A stretch of 64,000 nt of DNA from CADEDV01 sp036383515 (lineage in GTDB: Bacteria; Bacteroidota; Bacteroidia; Chitinophagales; Chitinophagaceae): NCBI GenBank assembly GCA_036383515.1, contig DASVOE010000032.1, positions 22,254 through 86,253 of the forward strand, read 5' to 3'. Positions 25,250 to 32,689 of this stretch are shown one piece after another. Below the pieces are notes generated by a model. The model was not told the DNA's origin, did not search any database, and saw nothing but the letters and a program-made list of their open reading frames with translations. A program made the translations under genes and the position numbers. Each line of letters starts with the position of its first letter. Within the stretch, counting starts at the first letter, position 1.

Positions 25250-25966
25250 TCAGAGGCCAAGCACCTCTTTCATGCTGAAGATACCTTTTTTGTCTTGTAT
25301 AAATTCAGCAGCGAGTACAGCACCCAATGCAAATCCCATCCGGGTATGTGCTGTATGAATGATTTCGATGGTATCAACAGCCGATGAATATTTGACACTG
25401 TGTGTTCCGGGAGCAGGATCTTCCCGCTGACTGATGATCTCGAGGTCTTCAGGATGATCGCTCAGGTCATTTACCCATTGTTTTTTACGGATTAGTTCCT
25501 TTAATATTTGTTCGGCTAATGTAATGGCAGTGCCACTGGGTGCATCTTTTTTTTGGGTATGATGGGTTTCTTCCAGGATCACTTCATAGTCTTTATGCGG
25601 TGCCATCAGCGCAGCCAGTTTTTTATTGACCTCGAAAAAGATATTGACGCCTACGCTGAAATTGCTTGCATATAAAAACGTTCCGCTCTTATCGGTTATC
25701 CATTTGTTGAGGTCTTCCAGCTGTTCTGTCCACCCGGTAGAACCACAAACAAGGGGCACACCAAACTCTATTGTTTTTTGTATGTTGCCCAAAGCTGTAT
25801 GAGGACTTGTGAATTCAATGGCTACATCCGCTTTAATAATATTTTGTTGTGTAAAATCGGCCAGGTTGTTTTCGTCGATCTTCAATACAATTTTATGACC
25901 CCGTTGCAACGCAATTTCTTCAATGGCTTTTCCCATTTTGCCATAACCTATCAATGCAATATTCAT
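25250..25966 (-). CDS. dapB: 4-hydroxy-tetrahydrodipicolinate reductase
   Basis: The 238-residue product makes tetrahydrodipicolinate for lysine and diaminopimelate (peptidoglycan) synthesis. The N-terminal Rossmann motif is ALIGYGKMGKAI. The active-site signature EETHHTQKKDAPSGT (about 132-146) contains the catalytic His pair and Lys. The closing VKYSSAVDTIEIIHTAHTRMGFALGA is also typical. It is cytosolic, with length normal for the short Bacteroidota type. It follows DUF5683 in the parAB run with a ~100-bp spacer, an arrangement common in this phylum. Confidence 0.95.
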   Translation of the reverse strand: MNIALIGYGKMGKAIEEIALQRGHKIVLKIDENNLADFTQQNIIKADVAIEFTSPHTALGNIQKTIEFGVPLVCGSTGWTEQLEDLNKWITDKSGTFLYASNFSVGVNIFFEVNKKLAALMAPHKDYEVILEETHHTQKKDAPSGTAITLAEQILKELIRKKQWVNDLSDHPEDLEIISQREDPAPGTHSVKYSSAVDTIEIIHTAHTRMGFALGAVLAAEFIQDKKGIFSMKEVLGL

Positions 25967-26064
25967 GTGTGGGTGAAATTTTGGAAATGTGAAGATAACA
26001 ATAGACAGTGAGCGGTTAAAAAATCAGGTTGTAATAAAAGCGAAAACAAACGATAGTTGCAGCA

Positions 26065-26727
26065 TCATCGGGATCGCTTATCACCAAAACTTAATACGAG
26101 GCTAATGCCATTCGTTCGGGCCAGCTCGCTATAGCCGGGTTTGAGATCAAGGTTCAGGCTAAGGTCGGGACTTACATCAAAGGTTTTGAGATGAGCATCC
26201 ACTGTCGCATCCACCACGTTCAATCCCCAGAAGACGACAAAGAATAAAACGGAGTAGTCAATGTATTTGCGAAAACGATCCCGGGCCGCACGGATGGATT
26301 CGGGCTGTATGACCTTATAAATATTTTGTAACGAGTAATAATCGGCTGAGTCGGCAGGAGAGGCAGCATTAGCCGCTTTGTAACGGGCCGAATAGGCAAA
26401 CCGGTATTCACGATAGGTTTTAATATTATCGAAGAAAATATAACCGGTAATACCAAGTGCTGCATATACAATAGGAACCTTCCAGTATTTTTTATTATAG
26501 ATCTGTCCCAGGCCCGGAACGATTGCCGAGCGGATAGCCGCAATCCTGGGCGTGTTTTTTTTTGTGGCAGTGTCTTTTATCTTCTCCACTTTTTTTGAAG
26601 TGGTATCAACCAGAAGCGGCACCATCTTTACAGAATCAGGGAGTTGGGCATTGCAGATACCCGTCACTATTAAACAAGTAACGATGAGTAAAAAACTTTT
26701 GGAGAAATTGTTTGAATCCTGTTGCAT
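26065..26727 (-). CDS. DUF5683 family protein
   Basis: The 220-residue product has an N-terminal hydrophobic signal or anchor (SKSFLLIVTCLIVTGICNA), then a low-complexity Thr/Lys linker. The DUF5683 core carries AAIRSAIVPGLGQIYNKKYWK, two or three membrane helices (VPIVYAALGITGYIFF; YIDYSVLFFVVFWGLNVVDA) and a final VDAHLKTFDVS segment. The PGLGQIYNKKYWK motif resembles TM2/DUF5683 membrane proteins. Function is unknown. The gene typically sits between parB and dapB in Bacteroidota, as here, with 8 bp to parB. Cell-envelope localisation is inferred. Confidence 0.9.
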   Translation of the reverse strand: MQQDSNNFSKSFLLIVTCLIVTGICNAQLPDSVKMVPLLVDTTSKKVEKIKDTATKKNTPRIAAIRSAIVPGLGQIYNKKYWKVPIVYAALGITGYIFFDNIKTYREYRFAYSARYKAANAASPADSADYYSLQNIYKVIQPESIRAARDRFRKYIDYSVLFFVVFWGLNVVDATVDAHLKTFDVSPDLSLNLDLKPGYSELARTNGISLVLSFGDKRSR

Positions 26728-26735
26728 CTTTTATA

Positions 26736-27656
26736 CTAATCAGCACTTACATCCATTTGACTCAGCAGCTTATTCAATTCTTCGAGTGAATAATAATCGA
26801 AAGTGATCTGGCCGCTGCCATTACGACTGTGTTTTAATTTTACCCGGGTGCTGAATTGCGAGGCCAATTTATCTTCTATTTTCTGATAAGCAGGAGGCAG
26901 AGAGTTTTTTGAAGTTTTTTTAACAGCGCCAGCACCTTTATAAAGATTGCGAACCAACGCTTCTGTTTGCCGCACAGACAAACCTTTGTCTTTTATTTCT
27001 TTGAAAATAAAAAGTTGTTTATCGATGGTATCCACATTCACCAACGCTCTTGCATGACCCATACTCAGGTCGCCATTACGAACTGCTAATTGAATATCGG
27101 GGGGCAATTTCAACAACCGGATAAAATTGGCAACCGTACTTCTGTCAATACTCATTCTTTCACCTACCTGCTCCTGGGTATATTCCAGTTCCTCCATCAT
27201 TCGTTTATAACTCAGGGCTATCTCCATGGCATTGAGATCTTCCCGTTGCAGGTTTTCCAGTAATGCCAGCTCCAGTAATTGTGCATCGTTGGCCTGGCGA
27301 ACATAGGCCGGAATGTCTTTGAGCCCCGCCATCTTTGTAGCTCTCCACCTTCTTTCACCAGAGATCAACCTGTATTTTCCCGATGGTAATTTAGAAACAG
27401 TGATGGGTTGAATAATGTCATGCAGTTTGATAGAATTCGCCAATTCCTGCAATGATTGTTCATCAAAATCCCGGCGGGGTTGTTTAGGGTTTACTTCTAC
27501 CTCATCCACTGAAATGCGGTTGGTACCCGTTGCGTTTTCAACCACCGTAGGTTTCAGATTACCGGTTCCTGTTTTCAGATCGCTGTCTATACTTTGCAAT
27601 AAGGAACGGATTCCTTTGCCGAGTAATTCTTTATTATTTTGTTTGGGATTGGTCAT
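26736..27656 (-). CDS. parB: Chromosome-partitioning protein ParB
   Basis: A CTP-dependent parS-binding clamp that works with ParA in origin segregation. I use the ATG at 27656 (MTNPKQNNKELLGKGIRSLL), which gives the usual ParB N-terminus and 306 residues. The ATG at 27707 would add residues encoded by repeat-like DNA. The ParB/Srx domain has VNPKQPRRDFDE and the CTP-binding GERRWRATKMAG and LLENLQREDLNAME. An HTH (YTQEQVGERMSIDRSTVANF) and a C-terminal dimerisation segment follow. I did not identify parS sites. It lies 8 bp upstream of DUF5683. Confidence 0.95.
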   Translation of the reverse strand: MTNPKQNNKELLGKGIRSLLQSIDSDLKTGTGNLKPTVVENATGTNRISVDEVEVNPKQPRRDFDEQSLQELANSIKLHDIIQPITVSKLPSGKYRLISGERRWRATKMAGLKDIPAYVRQANDAQLLELALLENLQREDLNAMEIALSYKRMMEELEYTQEQVGERMSIDRSTVANFIRLLKLPPDIQLAVRNGDLSMGHARALVNVDTIDKQLFIFKEIKDKGLSVRQTEALVRNLYKGAGAVKKTSKNSLPPAYQKIEDKLASQFSTRVKLKHSRNGSGQITFDYYSLEELNKLLSQMDVSAD

Positions 27657-27703
27657 GTTTAGTTCAAAGTCTTTAGTCAATAGTTCAGAGTCAGGGTCGT
27701 TTT

Positions 27704-28066
27704 TCATGTAAACTTATCAGGGTTTTGGATCATATGCCATAATATTTTTCCTACTTCTTCATTCCTGAATGTGAGATCAGCATACTGGACCTCAGTAATA
27801 TATTTACAATTTTTTGAGAAATCAAGCCAAATTTGTGTTTCTGCATTTTCAGTATCCGAATCTGTAAGTTTAGAAAGGAAATGAGCTTTATATTTTCTTC
27901 TTCTATAAGCTTCAACAAGGTTGGCACATACAGAACGGGAAGATCTTCTGATTTGGTCTGTAAGGCTGAATTTTTCTTCTGATGGGAATTTTTTTGATAA
28001 CTCGAAAATATCCATTGCAAGTTTGTAAGCTTTTTGAAAAACGATTAAATCTCTATAATCTCCCAT
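27704..28066 (-). CDS. Four-helix-bundle (IVP-like) protein inserted between parA and parB
   Basis: The 120-residue product matches the four-helix-bundle/23S rRNA intervening-sequence protein family. The opening YRDLIVFQKAYKLAMDIFEL, LTDQIRRSSRSVCANLVEAY and the Lys/Tyr-rich RRRKYKAHFLSKL helix are its hallmarks. The family is found in rRNA intervening sequences and scattered through Bacteroidota genomes; its role is unknown. Here it lies between parA and parB, which are normally adjacent. It is bounded on both sides by short AGTC/CGACT-rich spacers, consistent with insertion as a unit. It is cytosolic. Confidence 0.88.
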   Translation of the reverse strand: MGDYRDLIVFQKAYKLAMDIFELSKKFPSEEKFSLTDQIRRSSRSVCANLVEAYRRRKYKAHFLSKLTDSDTENAETQIWLDFSKNCKYITEVQYADLTFRNEEVGKILWHMIQNPDKFT

Positions 28067-28095
28067 AACTTTTATGGATTCATGTAGTTAAGGTA

Positions 28096-28116
28096 TCCGA
28101 CTGTCGACTCCCGACT
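28096..28116. repeat. CGACT-rich spacer motif beside the IVP-like gene
   Basis: TCCGACTGTCGACTCCCGACT is one occurrence of a motif that recurs in other spacers of the window (near 31684-31712, 48101-48120 and 50590-50622). It sits between the parA stop and the IVP-like gene and has no coding role. Confidence 0.55.
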
Positions 28117-28123
28117 AAAAAAC

Positions 28124-28927
28124 TCATAACTCCAGAATTCTTTCTTCCTGCGTAATCTTCGTCATATCATTTTTCTGCAGTATTTCTTTGGCGAGATTGA
28201 GATAGTTCATAGATCCTTTGCTGTTGGCATCATATAGTATTACGGGTTTGCCTACACTGGGGGCTTCGCTGAGCCGGGCATTGCGGTGAATGATAGTGCT
28301 GAATACCATGTCTTCAAAATGTCTTCTCACTTCACTTACCACCTGGTTGCAGAGGCGCAGACGACCATCATACATCGTCATCAGAATGCCTTCAATTACC
28401 AATGCCGTATTTAACCGGCTTTGAACGATCTTGATCGTGTTCAGCAATTTTCCCAGCCCTTCCAGTGCAAAAAATTCACATTGCACTGGCACTACCACTG
28501 AATCAGCTGCGGTCAATGCATTGACGGTGATCAGGCCTAATGAAGGCGAACAATCAATAACGATAAAATCATAATCTTCCCGGACGGCCTCCAGCAAACT
28601 CTTCAATACCATTTCCCGGTTGGGATAATTGATCATTTCAATTTCGGCACCTACCAGGTCAATATGTGAAGGAATGAGGTCAAGATAGGGGATATCGGTT
28701 TTCAATACCACATCTTTTGCCTTGGTATGATTTACCATGCAGTCGTAAAGACTTTGTGTAACGTTATGCAGGTCAAATCCTACGCCAGTAGTGCTGTTAG
28801 CCTGTGGGTCACCATCCACCAGCAAGGTTTTAAATTCCAATACGGCAAGACTGGCCGCCAGGTTAATGGCAGTGGTGGTCTTACCCACTCCTCCTTTTTG
28901 ATTTGCTACACCGATTATTCTTGCCAT
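28124..28927 (-). CDS. parA: Chromosome-partitioning ATPase ParA/Soj
   Basis: The 267-residue cytosolic protein has the deviant Walker A motif in ANQKGGVGKTTTAINLA (residues 8-24), Walker A' LLVDGDPQANST and Walker B FIVIDCSPSLGLI. Nearby MTMYDGRLRLCNQV and FSTIIHRNARLSEAPS are ParA hallmarks. It forms ATP-dependent dimers on DNA that move ParB-parS complexes. The gene is first in the minus-strand run and is followed by the inserted IVP-like gene, then parB. The 172-bp upstream spacer is divergent from a metallophosphoesterase gene. Confidence 0.96.
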   Translation of the reverse strand: MARIIGVANQKGGVGKTTTAINLAASLAVLEFKTLLVDGDPQANSTTGVGFDLHNVTQSLYDCMVNHTKAKDVVLKTDIPYLDLIPSHIDLVGAEIEMINYPNREMVLKSLLEAVREDYDFIVIDCSPSLGLITVNALTAADSVVVPVQCEFFALEGLGKLLNTIKIVQSRLNTALVIEGILMTMYDGRLRLCNQVVSEVRRHFEDMVFSTIIHRNARLSEAPSVGKPVILYDANSKGSMNYLNLAKEILQKNDMTKITQEERILEL

Positions 28928-29099
28928 TTTACCGAATAGGTTGGGATAAATTAAATGATAAGGGTAAAATTGCCCCCTGAAAACAACAACGCAAAATTAA
29001 GTTTTGCCCAAATTATAGGCAGAAACCCTGGTTCGGGCAAAAATAAGTGTTCAGTAAATCAATATTATAGTCGTCACATTTTAATTTTGAATTCTATTT

Positions 29100-30401
29100 A
29101 TGCGTAATTCTCCTTTCTGGTGGGTGCTGATCGGTTTTATGGTGTTACTCGATATTTATTGTTTCCAGGCAATAAAAGTAGTTTCTCAATCGGCGGGCAG
29201 CAAAACGAAGACTATCATCTTTGCTGCTTACTGGATTCTTTCTATCGGCGCTATCATTATTTTAATCATACTTCCTTACCTGCAGTTTCAGCACCAGGCC
29301 AAACTTTTTCGCACGACCATCTTTGCCATCATTGCCGGTTTATTTTTTGCCAAATTGATCGCTTCTGTTTTCTTTCTCGTGGATGATATCCGTCGCGGCA
29401 TTCAATGGCTGGCCGGTAAATTCTTTTTTGCAAAAACAGAAGGAGAAGAATTGCAGGAGGGCGAAAGAATTTCACGTTCTGTATTTCTTAGCTGGACAGG
29501 TATGCTCGTGGGTAGCGGATTGTTTGGTTCACTCGTCTATGGTTTCGGCAATAAATACAATTACCAGCTAAAGCGATTCAAATTAGCCTATGCTAATTTA
29601 CCCGCCGCATTCAAAGGCCTGAAGATCGTTCACATCTCCGATATTCATTCCGGCAGTTTTACCAATAAGCAAGCTGTGATAAAAGGAGTGGAGAAGATCA
29701 TGCACGAAAAGCCGGATATCATTCTTTTTACCGGCGATATTGTCAACAATCTTGCTGATGAGATGAATGATTATATGGATGTATTTAATAAATTAAATGC
29801 ACCACTGGGTGTCTATTCTACATTAGGCAACCATGATTATGGCGATTATGTGGACTGGCCGGACCGGGATGAAGCACATCGCAAAAAAGAACAGGAAACA
29901 GGAAGACATATCTGGACTCCCCTGCAGACAGCGAACCTGGAAAAATTAAAGAAAGTGCATGCTGACCTGGGCTGGCGATTATTGTTGGATGAGAACGTTG
30001 AATTAAAAAAAGACGGGGATGCGATCGCTTTACTGGGTGTGCAGAACTGGAGTGCTAAGGCCCGGTTTCCCAAGTATGGTGATTTAAAAAAGGCTTATAA
30101 TGGATCGGCAGTCCACCCGTTCAAAATATTAATGAGCCATGATCCTTCACATTGGGATGAAGAAGTTATAAAAACGTATAGAGATATCGACCTTATGCTG
30201 GCGGGACATACACATGGCTTCCAGTTTGGAATTGAAATACCCGGTTTCAAATGGAGCCCGGTCCAGTATGTGTACAAACAATGGGCAGGTTTGTATGAAC
30301 AAGGACACCAGAAGTTATATGTGAACCGCGGCTATGGTTTTATTGGATACCCGGGACGGGTAGGCATTTTACCAGAGATCACCGTATTAGAGCTCGTTTG
30401 A
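29100..30401 (+). CDS. Membrane-anchored metallophosphoesterase
   Basis: The 433-residue protein has four N-terminal membrane segments (about 6-25, 40-60, 72-95 and 128-150). A calcineurin-like phosphoesterase domain follows from about residue 172. Metal motifs are VHISDIHSG (D181, H183), LFTGDIVNN (D213), STLGNHDYGD (N244, H245), the later MSHDPSH and AGHTHGFQFG. It resembles the YkuE/YaeI type, which act on lipid or cell-envelope phosphoesters. The exact substrate is unknown, and the catalytic side is inferred to be cytosolic or periplasmic face-dependent. It is monocistronic, divergent from parA. Confidence 0.9.
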   Translation: MRNSPFWWVLIGFMVLLDIYCFQAIKVVSQSAGSKTKTIIFAAYWILSIGAIIILIILPYLQFQHQAKLFRTTIFAIIAGLFFAKLIASVFFLVDDIRRGIQWLAGKFFFAKTEGEELQEGERISRSVFLSWTGMLVGSGLFGSLVYGFGNKYNYQLKRFKLAYANLPAAFKGLKIVHISDIHSGSFTNKQAVIKGVEKIMHEKPDIILFTGDIVNNLADEMNDYMDVFNKLNAPLGVYSTLGNHDYGDYVDWPDRDEAHRKKEQETGRHIWTPLQTANLEKLKKVHADLGWRLLLDENVELKKDGDAIALLGVQNWSAKARFPKYGDLKKAYNGSAVHPFKILMSHDPSHWDEEVIKTYRDIDLMLAGHTHGFQFGIEIPGFKWSPVQYVYKQWAGLYEQGHQKLYVNRGYGFIGYPGRVGILPEITVLELV

Positions 30402-30542
30402 TTCATTATCTTGCAGCATCAATTACCGGTAATTGCAGATTAAGCTCTATTTACCAGTCAATTAAACTTTGTATGTGTCATTCAGTCTTAGGCCCGATTC
30501 TGATGTATATCCGAGCCTGTGAGACCAGAATACCACTGCCCC

Positions 30543-31571
30543 ATGTTAAAAAAATGGTCAATAGTACTGGCATTTTCAGTGCTGGCTGTAGTTGCTTATA
30601 CGCAAACTACTCCTGCAGATACCACTATTGCCCCGGCACATGACACCCTGGCTATTGACACTACGATTGATTACGACGAGCTCTTCCAGGATTTTGAAGC
30701 TTTTATGGATTCAATCCTAACACCCCGCAGCTATTTCATGCCCAGTTTATCAGTGTCAAGAGGATATTTCAATTTTACCAGTAAGGGTAATGAATTACTG
30801 GAGGCAACATCTAAGCTCACATATTCACCTATGCTTACCTGGTATCATAAAAGTGGAGTTGGATTTAGTGCAACCGGCTACATGGTGAATGATGATCAGA
30901 ATCTCAATCTGTACCAGGTTTCAGTAACACCTTCATTTGATTATTTACAAAACAGGGATCTTGCTACCGGGTTTTCTTACACCCGGTTTCTCAGCAAAGA
31001 TTCATTGCCTTTTTATACATCTCCCTTGCGAAATGAAGTGTATGGATATTTTACCTATCGTAAATGGTGGATGAAACCAATGGTGGCGGTGAGTTATGGA
31101 TGGGGTAGCCGCTCTGATTACGAGGAAAGAGAAGACCTGATTCAATCGCTGCGGTTACGGCCAAGAGGTTATACGTATGTAAATACTACCGAATCTGTTT
31201 CCGACTTTACCTTAATGGGCTCGGTGCGTCATGATTTTTACTGGCTGGATGTATTTGCCTATAATGATCATATACGGTTTACACCACAGATCAACTTTAC
31301 CAGCGGCACCCAAAAATTTGGATTTAACCAGACTTCCAATACATACGGTACGAGTATTCGCACAGCAACCAATGTGCTCTATAGTTCAGAGAATATTTAT
31401 CTCGATGATCAGCTCGATTTTCAACCTCTCTCGTTAACACTTTACCTGCGGGGAGAATATTCTATTGGTAAATTTTTTGTTCAACCTCAATTCATGCTCG
31501 ACTACTATTTTCCGGCAACCAGTAAAAACCTGAGCCGATTATTTTCTGTTACGATGGGAATGGTGTTTTAG
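30543..31571 (+). CDS. Outer-membrane beta-barrel protein
   Basis: The start is the ATG at 30543 (MLKKWSIVLAFSVLAVVAYT), giving a clear signal peptide and 342 residues; the eight residues before it are not needed. An acidic linker (about 22-55) is followed by a beta-rich region of alternating hydrophobic/polar segments such as GVGFSATGYMVN, VSYGWGSRSDYEE and LTLYLRGEYSIGKFFVQPQFMLDYYF, ending SVTMGMVF with the C-terminal Phe usual for barrels. It has no recognisable enzyme motif, so a porin-like or structural role is inference. It lies 141 bp after the metallophosphoesterase, same strand. Confidence 0.78.
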   Translation: MLKKWSIVLAFSVLAVVAYTQTTPADTTIAPAHDTLAIDTTIDYDELFQDFEAFMDSILTPRSYFMPSLSVSRGYFNFTSKGNELLEATSKLTYSPMLTWYHKSGVGFSATGYMVNDDQNLNLYQVSVTPSFDYLQNRDLATGFSYTRFLSKDSLPFYTSPLRNEVYGYFTYRKWWMKPMVAVSYGWGSRSDYEEREDLIQSLRLRPRGYTYVNTTESVSDFTLMGSVRHDFYWLDVFAYNDHIRFTPQINFTSGTQKFGFNQTSNTYGTSIRTATNVLYSSENIYLDDQLDFQPLSLTLYLRGEYSIGKFFVQPQFMLDYYFPATSKNLSRLFSVTMGMVF

Positions 31572-31904
31572 TCGTGAGTCTCATTTTTTCGAAATGCAAA
31601 GACGATTTATTTAACTGTATAGTTTGAATTTTAGATATAAGCGGCTTTCCATTCCAGGAAAGAATTTTCGATGAATGTTTCATCCTCCCGACTTCCGACT
31701 AATGACTCCTGACTTTTTTGAAATCATTCACATTCCTGTTGCAATAGAGATTTTCATTTTTTGTTTTTTGTTTGGGAAAAACAAGGCTGTCGTTAAAGCT
31801 ATTTAACAGGCGGTAAAGGTTACTGGCATTATACTTGAAAAATTTATCAGTCCCGATTTTAAAAATATTATCGGGGAATAAATCACTCATCAAATACATA
31901 ATTT
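31572..31904. other. Intergenic region with CGACT/GACT motifs
   Basis: No credible gene is present; a 66-codon minus-strand frame at 31699-31899 has no family features. At 31684-31712 the sequence CTCCCGACTTCCGACT followed by AATGACTCCTGACTTTTTT repeats the CGACT/GACT motif seen elsewhere, and the run of T could help terminate plus-strand transcription. Confidence 0.45.
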
Positions 31905-32495
31905 ATGAAGACTAAACTATTCCTTCCCCTGGTAGCTGCATTACTTGTATCACAAGTTATGCTGGCTCAATTTCACATCGGTATTAAAGGAGGTGCTAAT
32001 GTCACCAAGATTGACGGTAAATCTTTCAAGGATGAATTCAGGTATGGTTATCACCTGGGCGGTTTTGCAGAAATAGGATTAGGTAGAAAAATAGCAATAC
32101 AACCCGAGGTTCTTTTTAACCAATATTCGTCGAGGGTAGACAGTAATTATAAAGCATTGTATGAAAATGTCTTCAACCCTTTCCAGCAAAATGTAAAACT
32201 GAATTATCTTTCTATCCCCGTCTTACTTAACTATAAATTGATCGGCAATTTTCTTACCCTGCAGGCCGGTCCTCAATTCGGAATTCTTTTAGACAACAAC
32301 AAAACATTATTACAAAATGGTGGCAATGCATTCAAGAGCGGAGATCTTTCCATGATGGGAGGCGCCCAATTGAAAATAGCAGCCTTCCGTGTTTCTGGTC
32401 GCTATGTTATTGGATTAAATAATATCAATGATATCGATAACCAGGACAAATGGAAAAGCCAGGGATTTCAATTATCTGTTGGGGTGGCGCTTTAA
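31905..32495 (+). CDS. PorT-family-like outer-membrane beta-barrel protein
   Basis: The 196-residue product has a signal peptide (MKTKLFLPLVAALLVSQVML, cleaved before AQF). The 175-residue mature part is an eight-strand barrel of the porin-family/OMP_b-brl_2 type common in Bacteroidota: FHIGIKGGANVTKIDG, YHLGGFAEIGLGRKIAIQPE, VLLNYKLIGNFLTLQAGPQF and final GFQLSVGVAL. Such proteins are abundant and mostly uncharacterised. The name PorT refers to a T9SS component, but family membership does not show that role. It is monocistronic, with its own terminator. Confidence 0.85.
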   Translation: MKTKLFLPLVAALLVSQVMLAQFHIGIKGGANVTKIDGKSFKDEFRYGYHLGGFAEIGLGRKIAIQPEVLFNQYSSRVDSNYKALYENVFNPFQQNVKLNYLSIPVLLNYKLIGNFLTLQAGPQFGILLDNNKTLLQNGGNAFKSGDLSMMGGAQLKIAAFRVSGRYVIGLNNINDIDNQDKWKSQGFQLSVGVAL

Positions 32496-32517
32496 AAATC
32501 AAATACCCGTTGAATAT

Positions 32518-32553
32518 ATCCCTTCCTCTCCATAAAGGAAGGGATTCTTTTTT
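32518..32553 (+). terminator. Plus-strand terminator after the barrel gene
   Basis: A perfect 10-bp stem, ATCCCTTCCT (32518-32527) with AGGAAGGGAT (32536-32545), has an 8-nt loop and is followed by TCTTTTTT. It starts 22 bp past the gene stop. Confidence 0.9.
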
Positions 32554-32600
32554 GGCAAATAGCTACGTTTCAGTTACATAGTTTGTCAGTTTTATTTAGC

Positions 32601-32617
32601 AGGCACGAATCTTGGCA
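32601..32617 (+). promoter_or_regulatory. Sigma-54-like promoter candidate for lon
   Basis: AGGCACGAATCTTGGCA resembles the -24/-12 pattern TGGCACG-N4-TTGCA, with GG at the right distance from TTG but TTGG in place of TTGC. It lies about 73-89 bases before the Lon start. An upstream TTTGTCAGTT could be part of a regulatory site. This is a pattern match only. Confidence 0.35.
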
Positions 32618-32689
32618 ATACTGATTTCCCGTTATATTTTTGACGCCCTGCGAAACTTAATGACATAATGACTAATCAGGAGATTGAAT

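Noticed and set aside
29082..29089. TAATTTTG as a -7 promoter element for the metallophosphoesterase
   Set aside because: It lies too close to the start codon and no -33 TTTG is present at the right spacing.
31699..31899. 66-residue minus-strand frame
   Set aside because: It has no family features, lies in a spacer, and overlaps the GACT repeat.
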